From the NCBI RefSeq assembly GCF_003958645.1, contig NZ_RXLO01000017.1:1-64000 (forward strand): DNA of 64,000 nucleotides, written 5' to 3'. The first letter of the stretch is position 1; each line of letters starts with the position of its first letter. This stretch comes from Chitinophaga rhizosphaerae (GTDB lineage: Bacteria > Bacteroidota > Bacteroidia > Chitinophagales > Chitinophagaceae). Of this stretch, positions 27,288 to 36,629 are shown piece after piece. The notes beneath the pieces are model-generated. The model did no database searches, was not told where the DNA came from, and was given only the letters and a program-made list of their open reading frames with translations. The translations under genes were made by a program, and so were the position numbers.

Positions 27288-29774
27288 TTGGAATCGATCA
27301 AATACAATGGGGAGCACCTGCTTCCCGGACAACTGGGCCATTTCTTCACCATCCTGGCTTTCGTGGCCTCCATGGTGTCTGTCGTGGCTTACTTTATCAG
27401 CGTCAGGCATTCGGACGGGCTGAAAAAATCTTCCTGGGCCAAAATCGGCCGGTGGAGTTTCTACATACAGGCATTTTCCGTTTTTGCCGTGTTCGCCACA
27501 CTTTACTACATCATTTCCAACCACTTATTCGAATATAAGTACGCCTGGCAGCACTCCGAGCGCGAACTGGAAGTGAAGTACCTCCTCAGCTGTTTCTGGG
27601 AAGGGCAGGAGGGCAGCTTCCTGCTGTGGAGCGTTTGGCACAGCGTGCTGGGCATCATCCTGATCAACACCTCGAAATCGTGGGAAGCCCCCGTGATGGC
27701 GGTCCTCGCCTTCTCGCAGGTCTGTCTTGGCAGTATGCTGATCGGTATTTACATGTTCGACTATAAAGTCGGCAGCAACCCGTTCCTGCTCATCCGCCAG
27801 GAAGATCCGACGCTACCCATTTTCAATAACCCGGATTACATGCAGTTCAAGCAGTTCATGGACGGAAACGGCCTGAACGCCCTGCTGAAAAACTACTGGA
27901 TGGTGATCCACCCGCCCGTGTTGTTCCTCGGCTTCGCCGCCACCATCGTGCCTTTCGCATATGGGGTGGCCGCTTTATGGACGCGTCGGTACACCGAATG
28001 GGTGAAGCCCGCACTGCCCTGGGCGCTCTTCGCCGGCATGGTGTTAGGCGTAGGTATCATGATGGGCGCCGCCTGGGCGTACGAATCGCTCACTTTCGGC
28101 GGGTACTGGGCTTGGGACCCTGTAGAGAACGCCTCCATGGTTCCCTGGCTCACCCTGGTAGCCGGCATTCACACCATGCTGGCCTTCAAATCGTCTGGCC
28201 ACGCACTCAAATCATCGTTTTTCTTCATACTGATCTCTTTCGTTTTCATTTTATATTCTACTTTCCTAACGCGTAGCGGTATTCTCGGCCAAACCTCGGT
28301 GCACTCGTTCACCGACCTCGGCATGAGCGGCCAGCTTCTCGTGTTCATGGGCATGTTCACCGTTCCGGCCTTCTGGATGCTGATTGCCCGCGGAAAGCAG
28401 ATCCCGACGCTGAAAAAGGAAGAAAGCACCTATTCCCGCGAATTCTGGATGTTCGTCGGCGCCCTCGTGCTCCTCGTCAGCGCGCTGCACGTGACCTTCT
28501 TCACCTCCATCCCCGTCTGGAACAAACTGCTCGATATTTCCGGGATCAGGAAGCTGTTCAAACTGGAAGAATTCGCACCGCCGACAGACGTGATGCTGCA
28601 TTACAACAAGGTGCAGATATGGCTGGCGATCATCATCGCCCTGCTCACGGCCGTCACCCAGTTCATGAAATACAAGGATACGCCCAAAGGCGTGCTGGCC
28701 AAAAAACTGGCCTGGCCTACGCTGATCTCCGTGGCCATCGCCGTGCTCATCGGCGTGGCGGGACGTATTTTCTATACCGACTACGGCGCGGGTGTGCTCC
28801 TGGGCATCTACCTCTTGCTGTTCGCCTGCGTGTACGCCATCGTGGCCAATATCACCTACATCATCACCGTACTGAAAGGCAAAACCAAAGCTGCCGGCGC
28901 CTCCGTGGCACACGTCGGTTTCGGGCTCATGCTGCTGGGGATCCTCATTTCCTCCAGTAAGAAAGAGGTACTGTCTATCGATTCGATGAACGTGCTCAGC
29001 GGGTATTTCACGAAGGAAAGCGGACAGAATTCCCGCGAAAACCTCATGTTGCCCAAAGGCCTGCCCGTGCAGATGGGGCCGTATTTCGTGACCTACCGCG
29101 GCGATTCCATCAGCACGGTGGACAAGGACAAAACCCTTTACATCGTTGAATATGAGCGGAAGGCGAAGCTGGAAGACGAGCCCACGGAGCGTTTTACGCT
29201 GTATCCCGATGCGTATCTCAATGTGAAAGGGCAGGAAGGGATCACGCCGAACCCGGATTCCAAACATTACCTCACCCGCGATATCTTTACTTACATCACC
29301 GCCGTACCGAGGAAAGACATCCCGGCCGATACGCTGCCGTACACACCGCACGTCATCACCCAGGGAGATACCGTGTATTTCTCGAAAGGGTTCATGGTGC
29401 TGGAAAACCTGAATACGAAACCGCAGCAGAAGAATTACCATCCCGAGCCGGGAGACATTGCCGTAGGTGCCGAAATTTACGTGCATACCCGCGACAATGG
29501 CGACTTCCGCATCAACCCTGTGTATTTCATCCGCGACAGCAGCTTCCAGGCGAATGTGGCAGACACCATTGCGCCGCTGAGCCTGGCCGTGAAGTTCACC
29601 AGGATCCTGCCGAACGAAAATAAAGTGCAGATCGAACTGAAGGAAACCCGCGAGCCGATGGATTACATCGTGCTCAAAGCGCTCGTTTTCCCCTGGATCA
29701 ACGTGCTGTGGATCGGCATCATCGTGATGGCCGTCGGTTTCGGCATGGCGATCCGTCAGCGGATACGCAAATAA
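27288..29774 (+). CDS. ccmF: CcmF/CcsA-type cytochrome c heme lyase
   Basis: The protein is 828 aa, with many transmembrane helices over the first 570 residues and a soluble periplasmic-type C-terminal part, then a last helix. The heme-handling WWD-type motif is GGYWAWDPVENASMVPWLT (about residue 270-288). The frame begins with TTG, preceded by CGGAG; the resulting start MESIKYNGEHLLPGQLGHFF fits Bacteroidota CcmF. With CcmE it attaches heme to c-type cytochromes in the periplasm. The other ccm genes are not in the window. Confidence 0.92.
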   Translation: MESIKYNGEHLLPGQLGHFFTILAFVASMVSVVAYFISVRHSDGLKKSSWAKIGRWSFYIQAFSVFAVFATLYYIISNHLFEYKYAWQHSERELEVKYLLSCFWEGQEGSFLLWSVWHSVLGIILINTSKSWEAPVMAVLAFSQVCLGSMLIGIYMFDYKVGSNPFLLIRQEDPTLPIFNNPDYMQFKQFMDGNGLNALLKNYWMVIHPPVLFLGFAATIVPFAYGVAALWTRRYTEWVKPALPWALFAGMVLGVGIMMGAAWAYESLTFGGYWAWDPVENASMVPWLTLVAGIHTMLAFKSSGHALKSSFFFILISFVFILYSTFLTRSGILGQTSVHSFTDLGMSGQLLVFMGMFTVPAFWMLIARGKQIPTLKKEESTYSREFWMFVGALVLLVSALHVTFFTSIPVWNKLLDISGIRKLFKLEEFAPPTDVMLHYNKVQIWLAIIIALLTAVTQFMKYKDTPKGVLAKKLAWPTLISVAIAVLIGVAGRIFYTDYGAGVLLGIYLLLFACVYAIVANITYIITVLKGKTKAAGASVAHVGFGLMLLGILISSSKKEVLSIDSMNVLSGYFTKESGQNSRENLMLPKGLPVQMGPYFVTYRGDSISTVDKDKTLYIVEYERKAKLEDEPTERFTLYPDAYLNVKGQEGITPNPDSKHYLTRDIFTYITAVPRKDIPADTLPYTPHVITQGDTVYFSKGFMVLENLNTKPQQKNYHPEPGDIAVGAEIYVHTRDNGDFRINPVYFIRDSSFQANVADTIAPLSLAVKFTRILPNENKVQIELKETREPMDYIVLKALVFPWINVLWIGIIVMAVGFGMAIRQRIRK

Positions 29775-29796
29775 TATATAACTGAATATTCATATG

Positions 29797-29825
29797 AAGG
29801 ACGGTCCATGCGGCCGTCCTTTTTA
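29797..29825 (+). terminator. intrinsic terminator after ccmF
   Basis: The stem AAGGACGG / CCGTCCTT is followed by T-rich sequence, 22 bp after the ccmF stop. Confidence 0.75.
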
Positions 29826-29855
29826 TTTATATTAGCAAGAGCAAACCCTTCTCCT

Positions 29856-30845
29856 ATGCGCAGGATATTCCGTTTTCTTCTCATCGTGCTGGCTGTATTG
29901 GCCGTAATATACATCCTCGGCCCCAAGCCCGCTCCGCCTGATTTGCAGGGCTCCCTGCCCAAGGTGCCACAGTCGCCGGAGCAGGTGGCGGCATATGTAG
30001 ACAAGAAGGAAGCGGGGTTCAACACGCGGCCCGGCAACAGGGCCAGGATCGTTTGGGCGGGCGATTCCATTCATAAAACGCCTTTCAGCGTGGTGTACCT
30101 ACACGGATTTTCGGCCAGCGAAAGGGAAGGGTACCCCGTTCACACCGATTTCGCGCGGAAGCACGGATTCAACCTGTACCTGTCGCGGCTCGACGGCCAC
30201 GGCCTGGAAACCCCCGAGCCTTTGCTGGACATGACGGCCCAGGGGCTCTGGAAAGACGCCCGCGAAGCCCTCGCCATCGGGAAGCAGCTGGGGGATAGGG
30301 TGATCGTCATGGGAACGAGCACCGGCGGCACATTGGCCCTTATGCTGGCGGCGCAGTTCCCGAATGATGTGGAGGCCGTCGTTAACATGTCGCCCAACAT
30401 CGCCATCAACCAGCCTATGGTCGGTATGCTCGACGAGCCCTGGGGCCTCATGGTGGCCCGGGCGGTGAAGCGCGGCAAATACGACGAATCTACGCCCGCC
30501 AACCCTGAAAAAGCGAAATACTGGTATACCAAATACCGCCTGGAAGCTGCGGTGGAACTGGAAAACCTGGTAGATCATACCATGAAGCCGGAACTCTTCG
30601 CGCGGGTAGACCAGCCTGTCCTCAACCTGTACTTTTACAGGAACGAAAAGGAGCAGGACCACACCGTGAAAGTATCCGCCATCCTCGACATGCACGAAAA
30701 ACTGGGTACGCCGGCCGCTAAAAAGCGCGCGGTGGCCATTCCCGGCGCAGGCAGCCATGTGATCGGCTCCAACATTACGTCTCACGACGTGCCGGGCGTG
30801 GAAGCGGCCATTGAAGCATGGTGGCGGGATATGTACGGGAATTGA
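29856..30845 (+). CDS. alpha/beta hydrolase with membrane anchor
   Basis: From the ATG at 29856 the protein is 329 aa. A transmembrane segment or signal anchor (FLLIVLAVLAVIYIL) sits at the N-terminus. The nucleophile elbow is GTSTGG (about residue 155) and a plausible catalytic histidine is in GAGSHVIGS near the C-terminus; VVYLHGFSASE near residue 85 is the usual oxyanion-side strand. It is probably an exported esterase/lipase-like enzyme of unknown substrate. It lies between a terminator and a DUF4294 gene. Confidence 0.85.
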   Translation: MRRIFRFLLIVLAVLAVIYILGPKPAPPDLQGSLPKVPQSPEQVAAYVDKKEAGFNTRPGNRARIVWAGDSIHKTPFSVVYLHGFSASEREGYPVHTDFARKHGFNLYLSRLDGHGLETPEPLLDMTAQGLWKDAREALAIGKQLGDRVIVMGTSTGGTLALMLAAQFPNDVEAVVNMSPNIAINQPMVGMLDEPWGLMVARAVKRGKYDESTPANPEKAKYWYTKYRLEAAVELENLVDHTMKPELFARVDQPVLNLYFYRNEKEQDHTVKVSAILDMHEKLGTPAAKKRAVAIPGAGSHVIGSNITSHDVPGVEAAIEAWWRDMYGN

Positions 30846-30882
30846 AAAATTGCGTAATTTGGGGAGAAACCAATACGTTCCA

Positions 30883-31482
30883 GTGCTTCGATTAGCGGTT
30901 TGCTGTTTGATGTTTTTCCTGTGCCTGACAGGCCGGTCTTTTGCCCAGCAAAGGCCCGCAGGAGATTCCGTCGCCGTCCGCGCCATCGTTGTCGGGACAG
31001 ATACCATCCCTTCCATCACCCTTTCCATTTTTAATGTGTACGACCGGTTGCCGAAGCGCCTCCGCAAGGAGCGCGAACGCTGGACGCGCCTGCGCAATGC
31101 CGTGTACGTGACGTATCCTTATGCCGTATCGGCCTCCCGGGTGCTCAAGGACGTGGGCCGCGACCTCGACCGCTGCACCTCCAAAAAGCAGCGGAAAGAG
31201 TATCTGGCCAGCAAGGAAAAGGAACTGAAAGCCCAGTTCGGCGATAAACTGGAGAATTTGTCGGTGTACCAGGGCAAAGTGCTGATGAAACTCATCCACC
31301 GCGAAACAGGGGAGAACTGTTACGAGATTATCAAGGAGCTGAAAGGCGGATTCAACGCGCGGATGTACCAGACCGTGGCGTTCTTTTTCGGCGGTAACCT
31401 GAAAAGCGAATTCAATTCGCAAGACGATCGCGACATCGAGCTGATCGTCCAGGAAATCCAGCTCTACAACCGTTTTAACTGA
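30883..31482 (+). CDS. DUF4294 domain protein
   Basis: The protein is about 200 aa with a signal peptide (LAVCCLMFFLCLTGRSFAQ). The mature part contains the DUF4294 pattern KRLRKERERWTRLRNAVYV, TYPYAVSASRVLKDV and ETGENCYEIIKELKGGF. Function is unknown; the family is confined mainly to Bacteroidota. The start is uncertain: GTG at 30883 gives a good signal peptide, ATG at 30811 overlaps the previous gene by 35 bp, and ATG at 30910 leaves the signal too short. Confidence 0.8.
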   Translation: MLRLAVCCLMFFLCLTGRSFAQQRPAGDSVAVRAIVVGTDTIPSITLSIFNVYDRLPKRLRKERERWTRLRNAVYVTYPYAVSASRVLKDVGRDLDRCTSKKQRKEYLASKEKELKAQFGDKLENLSVYQGKVLMKLIHRETGENCYEIIKELKGGFNARMYQTVAFFFGGNLKSEFNSQDDRDIELIVQEIQLYNRFN

Positions 31483-31498
31483 TCCTGACCTACCGGGA

Positions 31499-31530
31499 TT
31501 TGGTACATCCCGTCCTAAACCCGAACTTTG
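31499..31530 (+). promoter_or_regulatory. possible bshB1 promoter
   Basis: A TTTG at 31499 and GAACTTTG at 31523, 20 bp apart, match the Bacteroidota -33/-7 pattern except for one base in the -7 element (TAnnTTTG). The bshB1 ATG follows 21 bp downstream. Confidence 0.35.
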
Positions 31531-31551
31531 CCGGGCAAAAATCTGAGCATC

Positions 31552-32283
31552 ATGAAACTGGATATACTCGCCATCGCTGCGCACCCCGACGACGTGGAGC
31601 TGTCTTGCGCAGGCACCCTGATGGTACACGCCCGCCAGGGCCTGAAGACCGGCATTGTAGACCTTACCCGCGGCGAGCTCGGTACGCGCGGCACGCCGGA
31701 AGGCCGCCTCATCGAAGCGCAGGACGCCTGTAAAGTCATGGGTCTCGACGTGCGCGAGAACCTCGCGCTGGCCGACGGTTTTTTCCAGAACACGAAAGAC
31801 GATCAGCTCGCCGTGATCCGCGCCATCCGCAAGTTCCGGCCCACCATCGTGCTGACAAACGCCACGGAAGACCGACACCCCGACCACGGCCGCGCTTCGC
31901 AACTGGTGAGAGATGCCGCCTGGATGTCTGGCCTCCGTAAGATCGAGACCCTCGGCGACGACGGGCAGCCGCAGCACGCCTGGCGCCCGGCGCAGGTGTA
32001 CCATTTCATCCAGGACCGCTTCCTGCAGCCCGATTTCGTGGTGGACATCACCGACGTGATCGAGCAGAAGATCGCCGCGATCAAATGCTTCAAAACGCAG
32101 TTCCTCGCCGAAAAAGACCACGAACCGCAGACCTACATTTCATCCCCCGAATTCTTCGACAGCGTTTTGTACCGCGCCAAGATGCTCGGGAAGATGATCG
32201 GGGTGCCTTACGCGGAGGGGTATACGAGCGCGAAAATGATCGGGGTGAAAAGCTTGATGGATTTGATCAATGTGCCGACGTGA
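31552..32283 (+). CDS. bshB1: bacillithiol biosynthesis deacetylase BshB1
   Basis: From the ATG at 31552 the protein is 243 aa, the usual length. The zinc-binding motif of the LmbE/PIG-L family is at the start (AIAAHPDDVELSCAGT) and the third ligand lies in EDRHPDHGRASQL. The sequences DLTRGELGTRGTPEGR and YISSPEFFDSVLYRA are characteristic of BshB1. It removes the acetyl group from N-acetylglucosaminyl malate in bacillithiol synthesis. A DinB/YfiT protein that may use bacillithiol is encoded at 17.0 kb. Confidence 0.93.
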   Translation: MKLDILAIAAHPDDVELSCAGTLMVHARQGLKTGIVDLTRGELGTRGTPEGRLIEAQDACKVMGLDVRENLALADGFFQNTKDDQLAVIRAIRKFRPTIVLTNATEDRHPDHGRASQLVRDAAWMSGLRKIETLGDDGQPQHAWRPAQVYHFIQDRFLQPDFVVDITDVIEQKIAAIKCFKTQFLAEKDHEPQTYISSPEFFDSVLYRAKMLGKMIGVPYAEGYTSAKMIGVKSLMDLINVPT

Positions 32284-32423
32284 TAAATGATTTTTTAAAG
32301 CAAGGGATACCTCTGCGAATTGAAATGCGTCTACATATGGTACTAATCTGTGGGCGTTCCTATTGATATGTCGGTAACGTTCAATTTTTACGAATACTAA
32401 AATCCCTTCAGGAAAAATTAACA

Positions 32424-32461
32424 TTGTGTAATAATCGGGTTTGAAATTTTTTGTACTTTCG
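32424..32461 (+). promoter_or_regulatory. possible promoter of the toxin-region operon
   Basis: An ATTG near 32424 and TACTTTCG at 32454 have roughly the spacing and similarity expected for a Bacteroidota promoter, 45 bp upstream of the 32506 start. The 222-bp gap after bshB1 is AT-rich and contains no gene. Confidence 0.3.
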
Positions 32462-32505
32462 GGCCTTGACCCGCTACTCAAGTTTTAAAAAATTTATCCC
32501 TGATC

Positions 32506-35500
32506 ATGAAAACATTGTTATTTGCCCTGGTCCTTTTTTGCTGCGTGTTTACAGGTCGTACTCAGGATCTCAGGCAAATCGTTCCTCCTTCACCCAGCTC
32601 CCAGGCTTTCGAAAAATTTATTAATAACAAGGTGAATCTGGCAAATGGCTTGCCGGAAATTGGCGTAAATCTTTATAATATCGAAGTTGGCGGGATCAGT
32701 ATCCCCATCCGGCTGTCGTATCATGCGTCGGGTATTCGCTATAATCAAAGTAGTGGCGATGTAGGGCTTGGTTGGGTACTGAACCCAGGGTACCGGATCA
32801 GTCGGACCATTTACGGATTCCCCGACGAAAAGACCACCTGGGCCTCACAGTCGGATATTATCCAGAATGTACTCAACAACCAGAATAAACTCAACCGTGA
32901 CTTTTACCTTTCCACTTTCCTGTTACAACCAGACGCGGAAAGGTTCCTGTCGGGACCAAATACTTTTACAGACGGTCAATACGATATCTTCACATTGTCG
33001 ACCGACCAAATCAGCGCCAACCTGCTCATCGGCGACCATGCTGTCGGGAAATTGAGCTTCCTCAATGCCAGACCAGGCAACATCATCAGTTATGGTACAG
33101 AATCCGGTATTGGAATCAGTCATTTCAACCTTACGGACACGCGCGGCGTTCAGTATAGTTTCGGCAAGTATGAAGATGGAAGCGGGATCCGTGAGATGGC
33201 CAACGCTCCTGGTGAAATGAACCCTACCAGCTGGCCCCTTACCCGTATCCTCACTCCCGCAGGGAAAAAGATACAGTTCGGATATACAAAATATACGGAA
33301 AGCCGGGTACCGATCCCTACGACAACCGTGACAATTACAAAAGGAGGTGACAAGACAGACGATTGTTATCATCCCAAAATGAAGCTGAGTGAAAACCAGG
33401 GCCCGTCTTCCTACTACGAATCCTGTTTTCCAACCACCATTACAACCGAAAAGGAAAAAGTTGTATTCATCCGTACCGCTGTATCAGGAATTTTGAATGA
33501 AATCAACATCCGCACCATTGCCGGTGATCAGCTAATCCGTAAAATCCAGTTTTATTACAGTTACGGCGCTATGTCTAACCGCTATCTGGATTCGGTCCGT
33601 ATTTCGGACCCTACGGGTGTAGAATCCATGACGTATTCGTTCGACTACCACAACCGAATGGGCCTTTGCCTGGACTATGACCTTTTTGGCTATTATAAAT
33701 CAGCATACGTTCAGAGTACATACCTGGCATCTCTCTCTGTGCTCGCCCACAATTTTGAGGATGAATTGCCCGACGGCACGCTGGTTGGCGCCTGTAATGC
33801 TTCTGAGATTTTTCCATACAACTTCGGCAAGAACAAATTTGATGAAACACCGGATCACTTCACCCTCCAAAAAATAACTTACCCAACTGGCGGATATACT
33901 ACTTACATGTATGAGGCTAATAAATATAAATGTGGTGAAAATGTTACGCAAGGTGCCGGCCTTCGTGTTAAACGTGTAGAAAGCTTCGATCATTTCGGAA
34001 AATCAGTGTTGCAGAAAACATACAACTATGGACCAAATGGCAATGGCGCTGGCATCGGACTATGCTTCCCGCCTCGAAAATACGACGTGCAGGAACGGTT
34101 GCTCTATGGTATCTTCAAATTCAATTTCACCCCTTTAAAACAAATTACTTATTCATCCCTCCTCAACAGCGAAGTCTTGGATGGGATGATATCATCATCG
34201 TGGCTTTGGTATAACGAAGTTAGTGAAGAGTCAGTCAGCAGTAACGGATCGGAGGCTAATGGCAAAATAATTGAAAAGTATGACCGTTCATTACCCCAGG
34301 TAGCCACTTATTCTACCCGCCAGCAGGAATTTGGCGCCCCGCTGGTTCGGGAATACGAATACGACAATGAACCCAGATTGTTGGAACGGAGTGTTTACAA
34401 ATCGGCAGCGGCTGGCGGCGGACTCGTAAGCCAGCAATCATTCGAATATACCCCGATTTTCACTACGCTTTTCAGCGGTCTCAAAGTTGCGCCATATATC
34501 AAAACCATCGAAGCTCCTGTTTCTCCCGGTATTTTCGATTATTATCTCACAGGACAGCCCTCCGTTTTCAATTATGACCAATATTACATTAAGGGCGGCC
34601 ATAAGTTGTTGAGCTACCAACTGGATAAAACTTACGGCACCGATGGAAGCATAACGGAAACCAAAAAATATTTTGAATATACCAACGGCCGTCTTTTAAG
34701 GGAAAAGACCTTCGGAAGTGATGGCAAGCAAATTATTACGGAATATAAATATGCAGGTGACTTTGAACAATTAACCGCATCAGATGACTTATCAGCTGGA
34801 GTTAAATCACTTACCAGTAAGAACATCCTCGATGCCGAAGTGGAAAAAACCAGCTATCGCAGTAATGCAGACGGCTCAGGGAAAGTCATGCTTTCCACGC
34901 TGATGACATCATATTACCCGACCCAGCCTTTTCCTTACAAAATTCATAAAGTACTTAACAGTGCTCCCGTAACCGGATTCGTACCTGCATCCATTAGCGG
35001 CGGTGCGCTTGCAGTCAACTCCGGTTACGTTCCGTTGCTGGTGTACAGCAAATACGATGCTGACGGAAATCTGCTGGAACAATACAAAGAGAATAACTTT
35101 AAGAACAGTTACATATGGGATTACGCGAAGCAATACCCCATTGCGGAAGTAACCAATGCCGGCTGGAACGAAATTGCCTATACCAGCTTTGAGGCTGACG
35201 GGACAGGGAACTGGCTGGTGGCTTCCGCAATACGTACTTCTGGAAGCAGTATTACCGGCAACAAACATTATTTGCTGCAGAACGGGGCGATCGTTTATAA
35301 CGGACTTGCCGCAAGCAAACGTTACATTGTCACATTCTGGCTAAAGAATGGAGCGAGCGCCAGTATCAACAACACCACCAGCTCGTCGATCGGGCTCACG
35401 TCCGGGGAATGGACATTCCATCAACGTTTTATTACAGGCGCAACTTCCATTACTATTCAGGGGAGTGGGGGAATTGACGAAGTGAGGATGTTTCCGGAAG

Positions 35501-36564
35501 ACGCGCAAATGAATACTTTTACTTATTCGCCGCTGATCGGCACCACTGCCCAGGCAGGGATAACAGGTATCCCGGCATATTTTGAGTACGATGGACTTGG
35601 GCGGCTGACGATCAAGCGCGATGCAAAGCGCCAAATTACGCAACAACTTAAATACGGAATCAGGCAGGATGAATTCGGCGCTACTTTCAGCAATAACGCC
35701 GCCAGTGGCAATTTCTTCCGGAATAACTGTTCAGGCGGTTTTCAGGGCTCCCAAGTTACTTACCTTGTACCTGCCGGCAAGTATATATCGAACATAAGTC
35801 AGGCAGATGCTGATGCCAAAGCGCAGGCAGACATTCAGGCAAATGGACAGAACTTCGCCAATACAAATGGTACTTGTCCTCCGGGTTTTGCCAACAGTTA
35901 CAGATCCCAGACTTTCTATAGAAATAATTGTCCTGCAGGTACTACAGCAGGTACAACGTTGTATATCGTGCCGGCAGGAAAATACGTTGTTTATACCAGT
36001 CAGGCTGCGGCAGATGCCCTGGCACAAAATGAGATCAATACTTATGGGCAGGCTACGGCCAATACCAATGCCTCGTGTTATTGGTTCAACCAGGCTACAA
36101 GCGGATATTTCACGAAGTATTGCACGGGCGGCCTGACAGGCACAACGATTGGCTATAGCGTTCCTGCCGGCAAATACTCCTCCGCTATCTCGCAGGCGGA
36201 TGCCAACGCCAAAGCCCAGGCTGATTTGGAATCTAACGGACAACAATATGCCAATGACAACGGAACTTGCGGAAATCCCAATTTTTACGTTCGTATAAAG
36301 AATGGTCCTGTGAGCGGCGGTTTTGGTATCAGAATCAAAGAAACTACGAGCGGCAACATTGTAGTCCTGAAAGATTTCATGGGCAATGAAAGCGGCGTAC
36401 CGGCATTTGCGGCCAGTTTGCCGACGGGCATTAATTACGTGCTGGAGTTTTCCTGCAGTACGCCTTTGACAGTATCCATAAATGGCCAGGATAACACTAT
36501 AAGTGGTGTTCAGTCTTTTTCGCTTTATCCCTATCCATTTGTCGTGGAAGTGTCTAATCCTTGA
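32506..36564 (+). CDS. SpvB-like YD-repeat protein with three DUF5977 repeats
   Basis: The protein is 1352 aa with a signal peptide (TLLFALVLFCCVFTGRTQ). The N-terminal 100 residues (GGISIPIRLSYHASGIRYN, then GDVGLGWVLNPGYRISR) resemble the start of SpvB/TcB proteins. The middle has YD-type repeats (EYDNEPRLLERSVYKS, SKYDADGNLLEQYKENN, FEYDGLGRLTIKRDAK). Three DUF5977 repeats follow at about residues 1064-1123, 1130-1190 and 1193-1255, each with a pattern of NNC...VPAGKY...SQADA...AN.N.(T/S)C. A C-terminal beta-rich domain ends the protein. It lacks an RHS-core end and toxin tip. It lies 65 bp before the full-length RHS gene, so the two are probably co-expressed. Confidence 0.85.
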   Translation: MKTLLFALVLFCCVFTGRTQDLRQIVPPSPSSQAFEKFINNKVNLANGLPEIGVNLYNIEVGGISIPIRLSYHASGIRYNQSSGDVGLGWVLNPGYRISRTIYGFPDEKTTWASQSDIIQNVLNNQNKLNRDFYLSTFLLQPDAERFLSGPNTFTDGQYDIFTLSTDQISANLLIGDHAVGKLSFLNARPGNIISYGTESGIGISHFNLTDTRGVQYSFGKYEDGSGIREMANAPGEMNPTSWPLTRILTPAGKKIQFGYTKYTESRVPIPTTTVTITKGGDKTDDCYHPKMKLSENQGPSSYYESCFPTTITTEKEKVVFIRTAVSGILNEINIRTIAGDQLIRKIQFYYSYGAMSNRYLDSVRISDPTGVESMTYSFDYHNRMGLCLDYDLFGYYKSAYVQSTYLASLSVLAHNFEDELPDGTLVGACNASEIFPYNFGKNKFDETPDHFTLQKITYPTGGYTTYMYEANKYKCGENVTQGAGLRVKRVESFDHFGKSVLQKTYNYGPNGNGAGIGLCFPPRKYDVQERLLYGIFKFNFTPLKQITYSSLLNSEVLDGMISSSWLWYNEVSEESVSSNGSEANGKIIEKYDRSLPQVATYSTRQQEFGAPLVREYEYDNEPRLLERSVYKSAAAGGGLVSQQSFEYTPIFTTLFSGLKVAPYIKTIEAPVSPGIFDYYLTGQPSVFNYDQYYIKGGHKLLSYQLDKTYGTDGSITETKKYFEYTNGRLLREKTFGSDGKQIITEYKYAGDFEQLTASDDLSAGVKSLTSKNILDAEVEKTSYRSNADGSGKVMLSTLMTSYYPTQPFPYKIHKVLNSAPVTGFVPASISGGALAVNSGYVPLLVYSKYDADGNLLEQYKENNFKNSYIWDYAKQYPIAEVTNAGWNEIAYTSFEADGTGNWLVASAIRTSGSSITGNKHYLLQNGAIVYNGLAASKRYIVTFWLKNGASASINNTTSSSIGLTSGEWTFHQRFITGATSITIQGSGGIDEVRMFPEDAQMNTFTYSPLIGTTAQAGITGIPAYFEYDGLGRLTIKRDAKRQITQQLKYGIRQDEFGATFSNNAASGNFFRNNCSGGFQGSQVTYLVPAGKYISNISQADADAKAQADIQANGQNFANTNGTCPPGFANSYRSQTFYRNNCPAGTTAGTTLYIVPAGKYVVYTSQAAADALAQNEINTYGQATANTNASCYWFNQATSGYFTKYCTGGLTGTTIGYSVPAGKYSSAISQADANAKAQADLESNGQQYANDNGTCGNPNFYVRIKNGPVSGGFGIRIKETTSGNIVVLKDFMGNESGVPAFAASLPTGINYVLEFSCSTPLTVSINGQDNTISGVQSFSLYPYPFVVEVSNP

Positions 36565-36629
36565 TGGCGTAGACAAATAAACTGTAAGACTATATATAAT
36601 ACCAATTTTTACCCAATACCTGATTGCTA

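Noticed and set aside
35697..36260. Regular repeats that could suggest a CRISPR or other DNA repeat array
   Set aside because: The repeats are about 180 bp, diverged at the DNA level and encode three DUF5977 protein repeats.
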